This document shows positions 63,793 to 64,000 of a DNA stretch of 64,000 bases, piece after piece. Position 1 is the first letter of the stretch, and the number at the start of each line of letters is the position of its first letter. Source of the stretch: Stenotrophomonas sp. VV52 (GTDB lineage: Bacteria > Pseudomonadota > Gammaproteobacteria > Xanthomonadales > Xanthomonadaceae); assembly GCF_002893095.1 (NCBI RefSeq), contig NZ_PKQQ01000007.1:1-64000 (forward strand), written 5' to 3'. The notes below the pieces were generated by a model. The model made no database searches. It saw only the letters and a program-made list of their open reading frames with translations, and was not told where the DNA came from. The translations under genes and the position numbers were made by a program.

Positions 63793-64000
63793 ATGGCTCG
63801 CATCATCGCCATCGCCAACCAGAAAGGTGGCGTCGGCAAGACCACGACGGCCGTCAATCTGGCCGCCGCCCTGGCTGCTGCACCCAAGCGCGTGCTGCTG
63901 GTCGACCTCGATTCCCAGGGCAATGCGACCATGGGCAGCGGCGTGGACAAGCGCGAAGTGGCTGCCTCCACCTGCGACCTGCTGCTCGGCGAGAGCACCG
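63793..64000 (+). CDS. parA: Chromosome-partitioning ATPase ParA (partial)
   Basis: Only the first 69 codons lie in the window. They show the deviant Walker A motif [20 protein letters not shown] and the following [16 protein letters not shown], both diagnostic for ParA/Soj. ParA with ParB segregates the chromosome origin. The ATG at 63793 has a GAGG-like site about 10 nt upstream. The frame runs off the window end, so this is truncation by the window and not a broken gene. Confidence 0.93.
   Translation, partial: MARIIAIANQKGGVGKTTTAVNLAAALAAAPKRVLLVDLDSQGNATMGSGVDKREVAASTCDLLLGEST

Overview
The window is high-GC, gene-dense proteobacterial chromosome that most resembles Xanthomonadaceae, probably Stenotrophomonas. 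The main clue to genus is a set of short GTAG-headed hairpins (for example at 4638, 24727, 44606, 52693, 53592 and 59758), which look like the SMAG/REP elements of Stenotrophomonas. The housekeeping genes (hemH, tatABC, glyQS, tamAB, acs, mntP, xthA, rsmG, parA) fit a free-living Gram-negative bacterium. The genus call is inferred from these signs, not from a database search.

Layout. 1-8.2 kb: an alpha/beta hydrolase with hemH, a secreted SYLF protein, tatABC, a BPSS1780-type membrane protein, a glutamine amidotransferase and an orphan GspE/PulE ATPase. 8.2-11.3 kb: glyQS with a clear terminator. 11.5-19 kb: a 2,282-residue dermonecrotic-toxin-like protein with a deaminase-like C-terminus, followed by a small candidate immunity gene. 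19-24.7 kb: tamA-tamB. 24.7-26.5 kb: a gene-poor island with long inverted repeats around a symE-like gene. 26.6-28.7 kb: an S46 dipeptidyl peptidase. 28.7-44.5 kb: an unknown gene, an orphan OmpR-type regulator, and an operon encoding a 3,182-residue surface protein, an outer-membrane barrel and an OmpA-type anchor. 44.6-52.7 kb: a TPR protein with a degenerate GGDEF domain, a membrane histidine kinase, a CrbS-like hybrid kinase and an unknown gene. 52.7-59.6 kb: mntP with its manganese riboswitch, a CrbR-like regulator in an operon with acs, and a divergent DcaP-type porin plus MHS-family transporter. 59.7-64 kb: an aldehyde dehydrogenase, xthA, a GlsB-type protein, a phosphopantetheinyl transferase, rsmG and the start of parA.

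How the parts work together. Three units stand out. The first is a probable toxin-immunity pair. The second is the regulator, operator-like repeats and three-gene surface operon at 29.6-44.5 kb, where three GTGAGC repeats at exact 10-bp spacing lie between an OmpR-family regulator gene and the giant surface-protein gene. The third is an acetate/carboxylate module: a CrbS-like sensor, a CrbR-like regulator cotranscribed with acs, and a porin and symporter reading away from acs. At least five genes (hemH, tamA, the aldehyde dehydrogenase gene, xthA, rsmG) have a -10-like hexamer exactly 6 nt before the start codon, which suggests leaderless mRNAs.
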